A DNA stretch of 64,000 nucleotides, taken from NCBI RefSeq assembly GCF_006717075.1, contig NZ_VFQC01000001.1:868001-932000 (forward strand), in the 5' to 3' direction. This stretch comes from Haloactinospora alba (GTDB lineage Bacteria > Actinomycetota > Actinomycetes > Streptosporangiales > Streptosporangiaceae). The notes beneath the pieces are model-generated. The model was not told the DNA's origin. It worked only from the letters and a program-made list of their open reading frames with translations, and searched no databases. This document shows, piece after piece, positions 7,405 to 15,373 of the stretch (position 1 is the first letter of the stretch; every line of letters begins with the position of its first letter). Position numbers and translations under genes: made by a program.

Positions 7405-8598
7405 GTGGCGGTGCGGCACCGGCTGAGAACGTGCGCTGGATCGACGGCGGCATTCGCTATGGCGTTCACGGCGCTTGGCACCCCCGCGTGGGCACAGCCC
7501 GAACCGGAGGTGCCCGAGCGGCCCCCGGTGGGGGAGGAGAACAGTTCTCCCGCCGCCCCGTCCGACACCTCGCCGAGCGGGGACGGGGAAACGGAATCCC
7601 CGGAGGTCGCCGCCTCCGAGGCGAAGGACTCCGGAACCGAGGTGGCGCCGTTCGACGAGGCGCGCTCCCGGGAGTACTTCGCCGTACTGCCGGACACCGT
7701 CTCCCCCGACACGGCGGACGAGGTGCGCGAGCTCCCCGGCGTGGAGTCCATGACGAGGGTGGACGCGGCACGGGTGGAGGTCGAGGGCGAACAGACCTCG
7801 ATGCTGGGAGTCGACCCGTCCCGGTTCCGCAACTACGCGCCCAGGCCCTCGGCGACCTCGGACGAGGTCTGGCAGGGCATCGCCGACGGCGGGGTGGCGC
7901 TCTCCGACGAGGCGGGAAAACAGCGCGAGCTGGACGTCGGTAGCGAGGTCAGTATCGCCGGAGGGAACGGTACGGACACCAGGGAGGTGTGGACGCACGC
8001 GACCTCCGGAGTGGCCGGGATCGACGCCCTGGTCTCCCGGGACACCGCCGACGACCTCGGTTTCCCGGAGGGGAACGGTCTGGTGCTCTCCGCGCCCGAC
8101 GCGGACCTGTGGGAACTGTACGAGCAGTTGGGCGACACGCTGGGTGAGGACGCCTCGCTGCAACTGTTGGCCGACGACCCCGACCCGCGTCCGGAGGGCA
8201 CTGGTGGCGAACCGGTCACCGACTCCGCGGTGGAGGGGATGGTATCCGCCGCGCAGTCCCAACGCGGTGTTCCCTACGTCTGGGGCGGAGAGACCCCCGG
8301 CGAGGGGTTCGACTGCTCCGGGCTGGTGCAGTGGGCGTTCGCCCAGGCGGGAGTGTCGGTTCCCCGCGTGACCCACGACCAGTGGTACGCGGGGGAGAGG
8401 ATCGAGTACGCCGACGCCCAGCGGGGCGACCTGATCTTCTGGCGCACCGACCCCACCGCGCCGGACTACATATCGCACGTGGCGATCTACCTGGGTGACG
8501 GGAAGATGCTCGAGGCACCGCAGACGGGGCTCGATGTCCGGGTCACCGACGTGCGGATGGAGAGCATGGCCGGCGTGGTCCGGGTGCACACCGGGTAA
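7405..8598 (+). CDS. Secreted NlpC/P60 peptidoglycan endopeptidase with an N-terminal FtsX/MacB-like domain
   Basis: 397 residues. A signal peptide (LRTCAGSTAAFAMAFTALG, AWA cleavage site near residue 30) and an acidic linker are followed by a domain (about 80-250) that resembles the extracytoplasmic core of FtsX/MacB transporters (VRELPGVESMTRVDA, LGVDPSRFRNYAP, DVGSEVSI). The last 120 residues are an NlpC/P60 cysteine peptidase: GFDCSGLVQWAF holds the catalytic Cys, and SHVAIYLGDGKMLEAP the catalytic His. It should cut stem peptides in the wall. The start is GTG 7405 with GCGAGG upstream. FtsX controls such hydrolases through a coiled partner, so a fused FtsX-like module is unusual. It is followed by a long gene-free region with hairpins. 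Confidence 0.85.
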   Translation: MAVRHRLRTCAGSTAAFAMAFTALGTPAWAQPEPEVPERPPVGEENSSPAAPSDTSPSGDGETESPEVAASEAKDSGTEVAPFDEARSREYFAVLPDTVSPDTADEVRELPGVESMTRVDAARVEVEGEQTSMLGVDPSRFRNYAPRPSATSDEVWQGIADGGVALSDEAGKQRELDVGSEVSIAGGNGTDTREVWTHATSGVAGIDALVSRDTADDLGFPEGNGLVLSAPDADLWELYEQLGDTLGEDASLQLLADDPDPRPEGTGGEPVTDSAVEGMVSAAQSQRGVPYVWGGETPGEGFDCSGLVQWAFAQAGVSVPRVTHDQWYAGERIEYADAQRGDLIFWRTDPTAPDYISHVAIYLGDGKMLEAPQTGLDVRVTDVRMESMAGVVRVHTG

Positions 8599-8647
8599 CG
8601 GGAGCCAGCTGCCCCGTGGCGTGTCCGGGGCTCCGCGCCGTCGAAGC

Positions 8648-8724
8648 GACTTCTGCCCGCCGCCCGGCGAAGCGGGACGGCCAGTAGAGCGGCATCCCGC
8701 CACTGGTGCGGGCGGCAGGAAGTC
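8648..8724. repeat. Nested imperfect inverted repeat
   Basis: The outer arms GACTTC-TGCC (from 8648) and GGCAGGAAGTC (to 8724) pair with one bulge. Inner arms GCGGGA (8672) and TCCCGC (to 8700) form a second stem around GTAGAG. It lies 50 nt after the NlpC stop and may end that transcript or be a structured remnant. Confidence 0.5.
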
Positions 8725-8822
8725 CCTGATCCGTTCCTGGAAGGACCGGCTCGCCCCGCGCTCGCGCGCGGCGACGCCGGGGTGGGACGCGCGGCGCAGG
8801 CCGCCCGGAGCGCGGACAGGGA

Positions 8823-8855
8823 GAAAAAAAGAGGCCGCGCCGCGCCGGCACGGCC
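8823..8855 (-). terminator. Intrinsic terminator with T-run, minus strand
   Basis: Read on the minus strand, a 10-bp GC stem with one G-T pair (8846-8855 with 8833-8842) and a 3-nt loop is followed by TCTTTTTTT. It is one of the few T-tract terminators in the window. The nearest minus-strand gene, the IclR regulator, ends at 9093, leaving an unexplained 240-nt 3' extension. Confidence 0.75.
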
Positions 8856-8971
8856 CCTTTGCTCCTGACCTTCACGGCCAGCCGGGAGGGGAGGGCTGGC
8901 ACTCGGCAGGAGGGGGACAGGGCGTATCGCTGAAGGAGGGGAGGCAGCGACACCGGCCCTGCATATGGCTA

Positions 8972-8984
8972 TTCGATTATCGAA
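8972..8984. promoter_or_regulatory. IclR-type operator candidate downstream of the regulator gene
   Basis: TTCGATTATCGAA is a 13-bp palindrome (one central base). Its reverse complement differs by one base from the motif at 10237-10249, which lies in front of the MBL gene. A further half site (ATCGAA) follows at 8998. Both flank the IclR gene, so they are likely targets of its product. Confidence 0.45.
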
Positions 8985-9092
8985 CAGCGCCTCGGAAATC
9001 GAACACGGCTGCTGTCTGCCCCTAGGGAAACAGTGTGTGGCCGATTTTGCAAGGGCGCCTCGTCAACCACCGACGCGGAAGCGCGCCCTATT

Positions 9093-9818
9093 CTAGGGGA
9101 GGTCGGCGGTGACCTCCGCGGCGGCCGCGCGAACGCGCTCCCCCAGGTCCTGCCGGTTCGTCCCCCCGTCGTCCGTACCCTCCAGGTAGATGACCGCGAT
9201 CGCGGCAACCCCTGTGGAGGTGGCGACGGGAGCCGCCACCGACGACATGCCGGGAAGTACCTCGCTGCGGGAGTAGGCCCATCCGCGCGCCCGCACCTCG
9301 CCGACCTCGGGGCGCTCGCTGTCGTTGGGAGGGAAGGCGGCCAGGACCGCCAACCCCGGCGCTCCCCGGTCCAGGGGGTGGCGCATCCCCGGAGCGTAGG
9401 TCACGTGCGCCACGGACTGCCGCGGCTCCACCGTGGCGAGGGTGACGGCCTCCTCCCCGCTGGGGATCACGAGGAAAGCCGTCATCCCGGTGTTCTCGGC
9501 AAGCGAGGACAGGGTGGGCAGGGCCGCGGACTGCAGGCCGTGCGAGACTCCGCGCGCCAGCATGGGGAGCCCCACTCCCAGTTCGTAGGCGCCGTCGGTG
9601 GTGCGGCTGAGCAGCCGGTGGTCCTCCAGCGTCCGCACGATCCGGTAGACGATCGAGCGGTGGACGTTCAGGCTCCGGGCCAGCTCGGCGACACTCATCG
9701 GCCGGCCGGCCGCCCGTAGCGCCTCCAGCGCCTGGATACCGCGTTCCAGGGTCTGGGAACGGGTGCCGGGGGATTCGGCGCGTGTGTCTCCGGCGGTTGT
9801 GCCGAGGCTATGCGTCAA
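9093..9818 (-). CDS. IclR-family transcriptional regulator, probably of the homogentisate cluster
   Basis: 241 residues. The N-terminal winged helix-turn-helix (about residues 25-85) reads LERGIQALEALRAAGRPMSV..LARSLNVHRSIVYRIVRTLE; the C-terminal effector domain contains the family features AFLVIPSGEEAVTLATVEPR and RHPLDRGAPGLAVLA. IclR proteins bind small carboxylic or aromatic acids and control catabolic genes. It is read away from the catabolic genes that start at 10265, sharing a 446-bp region with an operator-like palindrome. The start appears to be TTG 9818 with AGGAA upstream. The substrate is presumably an aromatic acid such as homogentisate or its precursor; this is inferred from position. 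Confidence 0.86.
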   Translation of the reverse strand: MTHSLGTTAGDTRAESPGTRSQTLERGIQALEALRAAGRPMSVAELARSLNVHRSIVYRIVRTLEDHRLLSRTTDGAYELGVGLPMLARGVSHGLQSAALPTLSSLAENTGMTAFLVIPSGEEAVTLATVEPRQSVAHVTYAPGMRHPLDRGAPGLAVLAAFPPNDSERPEVGEVRARGWAYSRSEVLPGMSSVAAPVATSTGVAAIAVIYLEGTDDGGTNRQDLGERVRAAAAEVTADLP

Positions 9819-10264
9819 CGCGGATTCCTGTTCTCCCGATGGTCGTGTCGCATCTCCGGCGCGGCCGGCCGTGCGGGGGCTGTCGTCCCGTGCGCTTCCC
9901 CGCCGTGTTCAGTAAACGAATCGAGTGGTCAATAGTCGCACACTGCCGGGGGCGGCGCGAGGCCGCAAGGAGCGCGGACGTCCGTCCGGTGGTTTCGTTT
10001 CCACCGCGTGGCTCGCCGGGAGGGAGCCTCCCGCGGTGCCGGACTCTTCGGATGCGGCGTCCGGAGGGTGCGGATGGCGCCGCCGTGCTGGGAAAGGTCG
10101 TGGATGGGACGGTTCCGCGCGCTGCGATGGGAACTCTCCGTGTTCGGGTGTACACGTGTCGGGAGAGCATGTTGGCCGTCATCCCCTTGTCAGTGATCTG
10201 GGACACGTTTACGATGATCTAAATTCGAACAATTTATTCGATAATCGATTAGGGGCGTTGAGGA
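9819..10264. other. Divergent regulatory region, IclR gene to homogentisate cluster
   Basis: 446 bases without a gene. The last 60 bases (10205-10260) are strikingly A/T-rich for this genome and contain TTCGAA (10224-10229) and the palindrome at 10237-10249. Those sites sit 15-40 nt before the ATG at 10265, where a repressor would block transcription. The rest (9830-10200) shows no ORF I can support. Confidence 0.5.
10237..10249. promoter_or_regulatory. IclR-type operator candidate before the MBL gene
   Basis: TTCGATAATCGAT is a near-perfect palindrome inside an A/T-rich stretch 15 nt upstream of the MBL start codon, with an extra TTCGAA 13 nt before it. It matches the palindrome at 8972-8984 on the other side of the IclR gene. 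Confidence 0.5.
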
Positions 10265-11224
10265 ATGGCGAAACCGTTCGCGAGCTCCGCCGACCTGGAC
10301 GAGAAACAGCAGAGCCTGGAGATTCTCGCTGACGGCGTGTACGCGTTGACGGCCGAGGGCGACCCCAACGTCGGAGCGATCGAGGGCGAGGACTTCCTCG
10401 TCTGCTTCGAGGCGTTGGCGACCCCCGCCGCGGCGCGCAAGTGGCTCTCCAGACTGCGGGAGTACACGGACAAACCCGTTCGCTACCTGGTGCTGTCGCA
10501 CTACCACGCCGTCCGTGTCCTGGGAGCGAGCGCGTTCGACGCCGACATCATCCTCACCCACGAGAGGACACGCGACCTCATCGCGGAACGGGGCGAAGCC
10601 GACTGGGCGAGCGAGTACGGCCGGATGCCCCGACTGTTCGACCAGCCCGAGTCCATCCCGGGGCTGACGTGGCCCACCGCCACGTTCAGCGACCGGTTCA
10701 CCATCGACCTGGGAGGCCAACGCGGCGAACTCGTGCTGCAGTACTGCGGGCGCGGCCACACCGAGGGCGACATCGTCGCGTGGCTGCCCCGGCAGGGAAT
10801 CCTGTTCGCCGGGGACCTCGTGGAGGCCCAAGCCGCGTTGTACACCGGGGACGCGTTCCACCACGAGTGGGCCACCAGCACCCTGGACCGCCTCGCGGGC
10901 TTCGGCGCCCGCGCACTCGTGGGAGGGCGGGGAGACGTCGCCCGGGGCGAGGACGCGTGCGCCGCGGCCATCAGCCAGACCCGCGGTTTCCTGGACACCA
11001 TGCGGGAGGAGGTCGGCGCTGTGTACCACCGTGGCGGCAGCCTCCCCGAAGCCTTCGCGGCGGCACACGCGGCCCTGGAACCGCGGTTCGGGCAGTGGCC
11101 GATCTTCGAGCATTGCCTCCCGTTCGATGTCGCGCGACTCTGGGAAGAGTACGACGGCGTCGAACGGCCGACGATCTGGACGGCCCAGCGCGACCGGGAG
11201 GTGTGGGAACAGCTACAGAGCTGA
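10265..11224 (+). CDS. MBL-fold hydrolase-like protein with a degenerate metal motif
   Basis: 319 residues, metallo-beta-lactamase fold. The glyoxalase-II-like order of motifs is present: LVLSHYHAVRVLGAS at the place of HxHxDH, CGRGHTEGDIVAWLP, and FAGDLVEAQ. The first motif keeps both leading histidines but has V-R where D-H is expected, so only one metal site may be intact. It is the first gene of the homogentisate cluster, has GAGG before its ATG, and is followed by a hairpin before the hydroxylase. It could be a thioesterase/lactonase-type accessory enzyme or a stand-in for a missing isomerase; neither is shown. Confidence 0.75.
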   Translation: MAKPFASSADLDEKQQSLEILADGVYALTAEGDPNVGAIEGEDFLVCFEALATPAAARKWLSRLREYTDKPVRYLVLSHYHAVRVLGASAFDADIILTHERTRDLIAERGEADWASEYGRMPRLFDQPESIPGLTWPTATFSDRFTIDLGGQRGELVLQYCGRGHTEGDIVAWLPRQGILFAGDLVEAQAALYTGDAFHHEWATSTLDRLAGFGARALVGGRGDVARGEDACAAAISQTRGFLDTMREEVGAVYHRGGSLPEAFAAAHAALEPRFGQWPIFEHCLPFDVARLWEEYDGVERPTIWTAQRDREVWEQLQS

Positions 11225-11290
11225 CCCGGTTCCTCGCCCCGACCAAGCGCGTTGTTCCGGGGCGGGTACCGACGGCAGGAAACGCGAGAA

Positions 11291-11325
11291 GCCCCCGCGC
11301 CGGTTGGCGGACCGGACGCGGGGGC
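11291..11325 (+). terminator. Hairpin between MBL and hydroxylase genes
   Basis: A 13-bp stem with one bulged base (11291-11303 with 11312-11325) closes an 8-nt loop, 67 nt after the MBL stop. It is strong enough to end or attenuate transcription, so the hydroxylase probably has its own promoter. Confidence 0.65.
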
Positions 11326-11374
11326 GGCGCCTCCGGGCACGCGCGGTCCGTGGGCACGGCGGATGGTTCTGATT

Positions 11375-11389
11375 ACCGTGCGTCACGGT
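11375..11389. promoter_or_regulatory. Palindrome in the hydroxylase leader
   Basis: ACCGTG CGT CACGGT is a perfect 6-3-6 palindrome 57 nt before the ATG of the hydroxylase gene, just after the hairpin. It is a candidate operator; the binding protein is unknown, and it does not resemble the two IclR-type palindromes. Confidence 0.3.
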
Positions 11390-11445
11390 CCGTGGCGGTG
11401 CCTCGGCGGCGTGGAACTCCGACGCTTGATCAAACGGGAGTAACC

Positions 11446-13161
11446 ATGTCGTCCATTATCCCCTCTCCGAGCGAGCCTGGTGACCCACCTTGGCCCATGG
11501 CGAACGGCCAGAGGGCCAACACACCGGTCCTGGTGGCGGGTGCCGGACCCGTGGGTCTGAGCGCGGCGCTCGCCCTGGCGCGCTGCGGCGTGCCGACGCT
11601 CGTCCTGGAAGCCGGGCCCGAGCGCGACGCCGACTACTTCGCCAGCACCGGTTCGAAAGCCATCTGCTTCCAGCGCGACGTGCTGGACATCTTCGACCGT
11701 TTCGGCGCGGCCGACCGCCTCGTGGCGGAAGGCACCACGTGGACAACGGCGCGCACCTACTATCGCCAGCACGAGGTGCGCACGGTGACGTTCTCCGACG
11801 ACTCCGACGGCAGCACCGCCAGCCTCCCGCCGTGGATCAACATCTCCCAGGCGCGTGTGGAACAGGAACTGCTCCGGCGGGCCGACGCCGAACCGCTCAT
11901 CGCCGTGCGCTACGAGCACGAACTCACGGGGGCGAGCCAGGACCGGGAAGGCGTCACGGCACACGTGCGCGGATCCGGTGGTCATACCCTCTCGCTGCGC
12001 GGCTCGCACCTCGTGGGCGCCGACGGCCCGCGCAGCACGGTACGCGGGCTCCTCGGTGTGGAGTTCCCGGGAGAGTCGTTCGCCGACCGGTTCCTGATCT
12101 GCGACATCCGGGCCGACCTCCCCTTCCCCAACGAGCGGCGGTTCTTCTTCGACCCGGAGTGGAACCCGGGGCGCCAGGTACTCGTCCACCAGTGCCCGGA
12201 CTCCGTGTGGCGGATCGACTGGCAGGTGCCGGACGGCTACGACCTGCAGGAGGAACGCGACAGCGGCGCCCTGGACCGGCGGATCCGCAGGATCGTCGGG
12301 GAACGGCCCTACGAGGTCGTGTGGTCCTCGGTCTACCGGTTCCACGAACGGTGCGCCGAGCGGTTCGCCGTCGGCCGCGTCCTCCTCGCGGGTGACGCCG
12401 CCCACCTGTACGCCCCGTTCGGCGCCCGCGGGCTGAACAGCGGGGTGCAGGACGCGGAGAACCTCGGCTGGAAGATCGCCCTGGCACGCGACGCCGGAAG
12501 CGCCGGGAACGCCGAGCTCCTGCTCGACAGCTACCACACGGAGCGGTGGGCGGCCGCCCAGGAGAACCTGCGCGTCACCGGCGAGACCATGCGGTTCCTC
12601 GTCCCCCACAGTGACGCGGACGCGCGCCGGCGCCGGGAGACCCTCCAACGCGCCGTCACTGACAGCGGTGCGCGCTCGGAGATCGACTCCGGGAAACTCG
12701 CGGAGCCCTACTGGTACCCCGAGTCGCCGCTGACGACACCGGCCCCCGCTTCGGAGCTGGTTCCCGAGGAGCCGGGGAGCTACCGCCCCCCTGTGCCCGG
12801 GGTGATCTGTCCGGACGGTCCCTGCCGGGTGGCGGACCGCCCCGGCGCCACCCGCCTCCGCCAACTCTTCGGTTCCGGGTTCACGGTGCTCACCGCCACC
12901 TCCTCCCAGGCACGCGCCGTGGCGGAGGCGGTCGCCGAACTGCCCGTGCCCGTGGCGACCCACGCCCTGTCCGACATCGACACCACCGGGGAGCTGGCGT
13001 GGAGCCTGCAGAACGACGGGGAGACCGTGCACGTCGTCCGGCCGGACGCCCACCTGTGCGCGGTGCTCCCGGCCCACGCCACCACCGCTGTCGCAGGCGC
13101 GCTCCGGCGCGCCTGCGGCGACGAGGCCCCGGCGCGGACGGGGACCCGGGTGCGGGCGTGA
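11446..13161 (+). CDS. FAD-dependent aromatic-ring hydroxylase
   Basis: 571 residues; class A flavoprotein monooxygenase (PHBH fold, as in MhpA and TfdB). It shows the FAD GxGxxG motif VAGAGPVGLSAALALA, the DG motif GADGPRSTVRGLLGV, and the GD motif GRVLLAGDAAHLYAPFGARG with LNSGVQDAENLGWKI. The last 150 residues match the thioredoxin-like C-terminal domain of the larger subgroup. It should hydroxylate a phenol with NAD(P)H and O2; being next to homogentisate dioxygenase, production of homogentisate from a hydroxyphenylacetate is the simplest reading. The start is ATG 11446 with GGGAG upstream; the frame stays open for 335 codons before it, but that part is the shadow of the MBL gene. Confidence 0.87.
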   Translation: MSSIIPSPSEPGDPPWPMANGQRANTPVLVAGAGPVGLSAALALARCGVPTLVLEAGPERDADYFASTGSKAICFQRDVLDIFDRFGAADRLVAEGTTWTTARTYYRQHEVRTVTFSDDSDGSTASLPPWINISQARVEQELLRRADAEPLIAVRYEHELTGASQDREGVTAHVRGSGGHTLSLRGSHLVGADGPRSTVRGLLGVEFPGESFADRFLICDIRADLPFPNERRFFFDPEWNPGRQVLVHQCPDSVWRIDWQVPDGYDLQEERDSGALDRRIRRIVGERPYEVVWSSVYRFHERCAERFAVGRVLLAGDAAHLYAPFGARGLNSGVQDAENLGWKIALARDAGSAGNAELLLDSYHTERWAAAQENLRVTGETMRFLVPHSDADARRRRETLQRAVTDSGARSEIDSGKLAEPYWYPESPLTTPAPASELVPEEPGSYRPPVPGVICPDGPCRVADRPGATRLRQLFGSGFTVLTATSSQARAVAEAVAELPVPVATHALSDIDTTGELAWSLQNDGETVHVVRPDAHLCAVLPAHATTAVAGALRRACGDEAPARTGTRVRA

Positions 13162-13264
13162 ACGACACACCGCCGCACCAGCACACGGACCACCGCTTCC
13201 GTACCGCGACGCGTACCCGCCCCACCCCGGCGCTGCGGCGCCCGGACGAGGAAAGGAAGAACCG

Positions 13265-14434
13265 ATGCCGTACTACCGCGCGGTCGGAGAGATCCCGCGC
13301 AAACGCCACACGGTGTTCCGCCGACCCGACGGAGGGATCTACGCCGAGGAGCTCATGGGGGAGGAGGGGTTCAGCTCCGACTCCTCCCTGCTGTACCACC
13401 GCTACCTACCGAGTGCCATAGTGAAGACCGAACCCGCCGACGACGCCGTCGCCGCCGCGGGAACGACGGAGAACTCCCCGCTGGCGCCGCGGCACTTCCG
13501 CACCCGGGATCTGGCCTCGGGCGGGGACCTGGTCGCCGGGCGCCAGCTGCTGGCGGGAAACGACGACGTGTGGCTGAGCCTGGCGGCCGTCAACCAGCCC
13601 AGCGAGCTGTACCGCAACTCCGTCGGGGACGAGACGGTCTACCTGCAGTCCGGTTCGGCGCGGTTCGAGTCCACCTACGGGGCGCTCGAGGCCGGGGAGG
13701 GCGACTACGTCACCGTTCCCACCGGGACGATCCACCGCTGGGTCCCCCACGGCGACGTCACGGCGCTGGTCATCGAGGCGTCCGGGCACATCCGTCCACC
13801 GCGGAGGTACCTCTCCGCCTACGGCCAGTTCCTGGAGCACGCCCCCTACTGCGAACGGGACCTGCGGGCGCCCACACAGCCCTGGACGGTGGAGGGGCCG
13901 GAGGCGGAGGCGGCCACGCCGGTACTGGTACGCACCCGGGGCGGCCTCACCCGGATGACGTTCGCGCACCACCCCTTCGACGTGGTCGGTTGGGACGGCT
14001 GCCTGTACCCCTACGCCTTCAACATCGCCGACTTCGAACCGATCGTGAAGCGCACGCACGCCCCACCGCCGGTACACCAGACGTTCGAGGGCCCCAACTT
14101 CGTCATATGCTCCTTCTGCCCGCGCCCGCTGGACTTCCATCCCGACGCGGTCCCGATCCCGTACAACCACCACAACGTCGACAGCGACGAGTTCATGTAC
14201 TACGTCGACGGCGACTACGCCGCACGCAAGGGGTCCGGTATCGGTATCGGCTCCGTCTCGCTGCATCCGGCCGGCTTCACCCACGGGCCGCAACCCGGTG
14301 CGGTGGAGGACGCCCTGGGGGCCCAGCAGACGAGCGAGACAGCGGTCATGATCGACACGTTCCGGCCGCTGAGGCTCGGCGACGCCGGGCGCGCGTGTGA
14401 GGACGCCAGCTACGCCTGGACATGGGCACGCTGA
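13265..14434 (+). CDS. hmgA: Homogentisate 1,2-dioxygenase
   Basis: 389 residues. Fe(II) ring-cleaving enzyme that converts homogentisate and O2 to maleylacetoacetate. Family features: the N-terminal cupin half with FESTYGALEAGEGDYVTVP and GTIHRW, and the iron site in the C-terminal half, PYNHHNVDSDEFMYYVDGDY (His and Glu ligands) followed by VSLHPAGFTHGPQP (second His). It is somewhat shorter than the 430-440 residues of the animal and pseudomonad enzymes, as is usual for the actinobacterial branch. ATG 13265 has AGGAAAGG before it. The next gene overlaps its stop codon in an ATGA arrangement, which indicates translational coupling. Confidence 0.9.
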   Translation: MPYYRAVGEIPRKRHTVFRRPDGGIYAEELMGEEGFSSDSSLLYHRYLPSAIVKTEPADDAVAAAGTTENSPLAPRHFRTRDLASGGDLVAGRQLLAGNDDVWLSLAAVNQPSELYRNSVGDETVYLQSGSARFESTYGALEAGEGDYVTVPTGTIHRWVPHGDVTALVIEASGHIRPPRRYLSAYGQFLEHAPYCERDLRAPTQPWTVEGPEAEAATPVLVRTRGGLTRMTFAHHPFDVVGWDGCLYPYAFNIADFEPIVKRTHAPPPVHQTFEGPNFVICSFCPRPLDFHPDAVPIPYNHHNVDSDEFMYYVDGDYAARKGSGIGIGSVSLHPAGFTHGPQPGAVEDALGAQQTSETAVMIDTFRPLRLGDAGRACEDASYAWTWAR

Positions 14435-15279
14435 TGACGGCAACACGGGAAGCGCAACGTGTGATGCTGCGCGGGCTCGTCGACGACGCGGGACTGTTCC
14501 CGCCCACGGAGCTGCGCATGGTCCCGGCGGTGGAACGGCACCGCTCCGACCGGATCGTCGCCCACCCGATGCTCACCCACCGGTTCCTGTGCCCGGTCAG
14601 CAGGTGGGAGGAGCTACGCGGCAGGCTCGGGGACGGCGACCACATCGACGTGGGACTCATCCTCGACACCGAGGCGGGGCTGTCCGGGGAGCTCCCCCCG
14701 ACTGACCCCCGAATCGGGGTCAGCCACTACGAACTCCGCGTCCGACCGGGCGACCTCTCCAACGTCGCTGACTTCCACCGCAGCGGAGCGCGGGGGGAGG
14801 CGCCGCGCTCCGTCTACTTCGAGCCGGAACGCGGCCCCGACTGGTTGGATGCGGTGCGCTCCCTCGCGGGAGTCCGCCCGTTGGGGGCGAAGGTGCGGTG
14901 CGGCGGGGTGCACGAGTCCGCCTTCCCGACGGTGGAGGAGCTCGCGGACTTCGTCCTCACCTGTGTCCGCAACGGCGTGCCGTTCAAGGCCACGGCCGGG
15001 CTGCACCACGCGGTCCGTCGCACCGACCCGACAACCGGGTTCATCCACCACGGCTACCTGAACCTGCTGCTGGCAGCGGCCATCGCCGTGGACGCCGGCG
15101 GGGAGGACGACGTCCGCACCGTACTGTCCCTGACCGACGAGCAGCGGCTCGTCCGCGCCTTCTCCGAGGTCACCCCGCAGGTCGCCGACCACTGTCGGCG
15201 GCTGTTCGTCTCCTACGGGTCGTGCAGTACCCGCGACCCCGTCGCGGACGCGCAGCGCCTCGGTCTGGAAACGGAGTAG
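14434..15279 (+). CDS. Conserved protein of unknown function inside the homogentisate operon
   Basis: 281 residues, soluble, no signal or membrane segment. I recognise no family with a known function. Visible landmarks are GLVDDAGLFPPTELRM at the N-terminus, an AKVRCGGVHESAFPTVEEL segment, and VPFKATAGLHHAVR, followed by FIHHGYLNLLLAA, with clustered His and one Cys as possible active-site residues. The ATG at 14434 overlaps the HGO stop (ATGA), so I prefer it to the ATG twelve bases upstream, which has no ribosome site. Coupling to HGO and position just before fumarylacetoacetase make the cis-trans isomerisation of maleylacetoacetate a reasonable hypothesis, because no isomerase gene is seen. 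This is inference only. Confidence 0.8.
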   Translation: MTATREAQRVMLRGLVDDAGLFPPTELRMVPAVERHRSDRIVAHPMLTHRFLCPVSRWEELRGRLGDGDHIDVGLILDTEAGLSGELPPTDPRIGVSHYELRVRPGDLSNVADFHRSGARGEAPRSVYFEPERGPDWLDAVRSLAGVRPLGAKVRCGGVHESAFPTVEELADFVLTCVRNGVPFKATAGLHHAVRRTDPTTGFIHHGYLNLLLAAAIAVDAGGEDDVRTVLSLTDEQRLVRAFSEVTPQVADHCRRLFVSYGSCSTRDPVADAQRLGLETE

Positions 15280-15285
15280 CCGGCT

Positions 15286-15329
15286 GCCGCGGGCCGCCAC
15301 GACCGCCGCGTGCCGTGGCGGCCCGCGGC
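15286..15329 (+). terminator. 16-bp perfect hairpin before the fumarylacetoacetase gene
   Basis: 15286-15301 pairs perfectly with 15314-15329 around a 12-nt loop, starting 6 nt after the stop of the unknown gene. It should terminate or strongly reduce read-through, although the next gene of the same pathway starts at 15374. Confidence 0.75.
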
Positions 15330-15373
15330 CGAGGCGCCGACCATGAAACGAACCGTGTAACCAAGGGAGGAAC

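Larger units (their letters stand above)
8599..9092. other. Gene-free region with a long imperfect hairpin, a terminator and an operator-like palindrome
   Basis: 494 bases between the NlpC gene and the 3' end of the IclR gene. From left to right it holds an imperfect 77-nt inverted repeat (8648-8724), a minus-strand intrinsic terminator with a run of seven T (8823-8855), and a palindrome (8972-8984) nearly identical to one in front of the MBL gene. A purine-rich AAGGAGGGGAGG (8933-8945) looks like a ribosome site but has no start codon at a usable distance. Confidence 0.5.

Noticed and set aside
8965-9096. 43-codon plus-strand ORF with a purine-rich AAGGAGGGGAGG upstream
   Set aside because: The ribosome-like site is about 22 nt from the ATG, too far to be used, and the ORF contains the operator-like palindrome. 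Codon choice is poor.
13650-13670. GGTTCGAGTCC resembling a tRNA T-loop
   Set aside because: It lies within the homogentisate dioxygenase coding sequence, and no acceptor or anticodon stems surround it.
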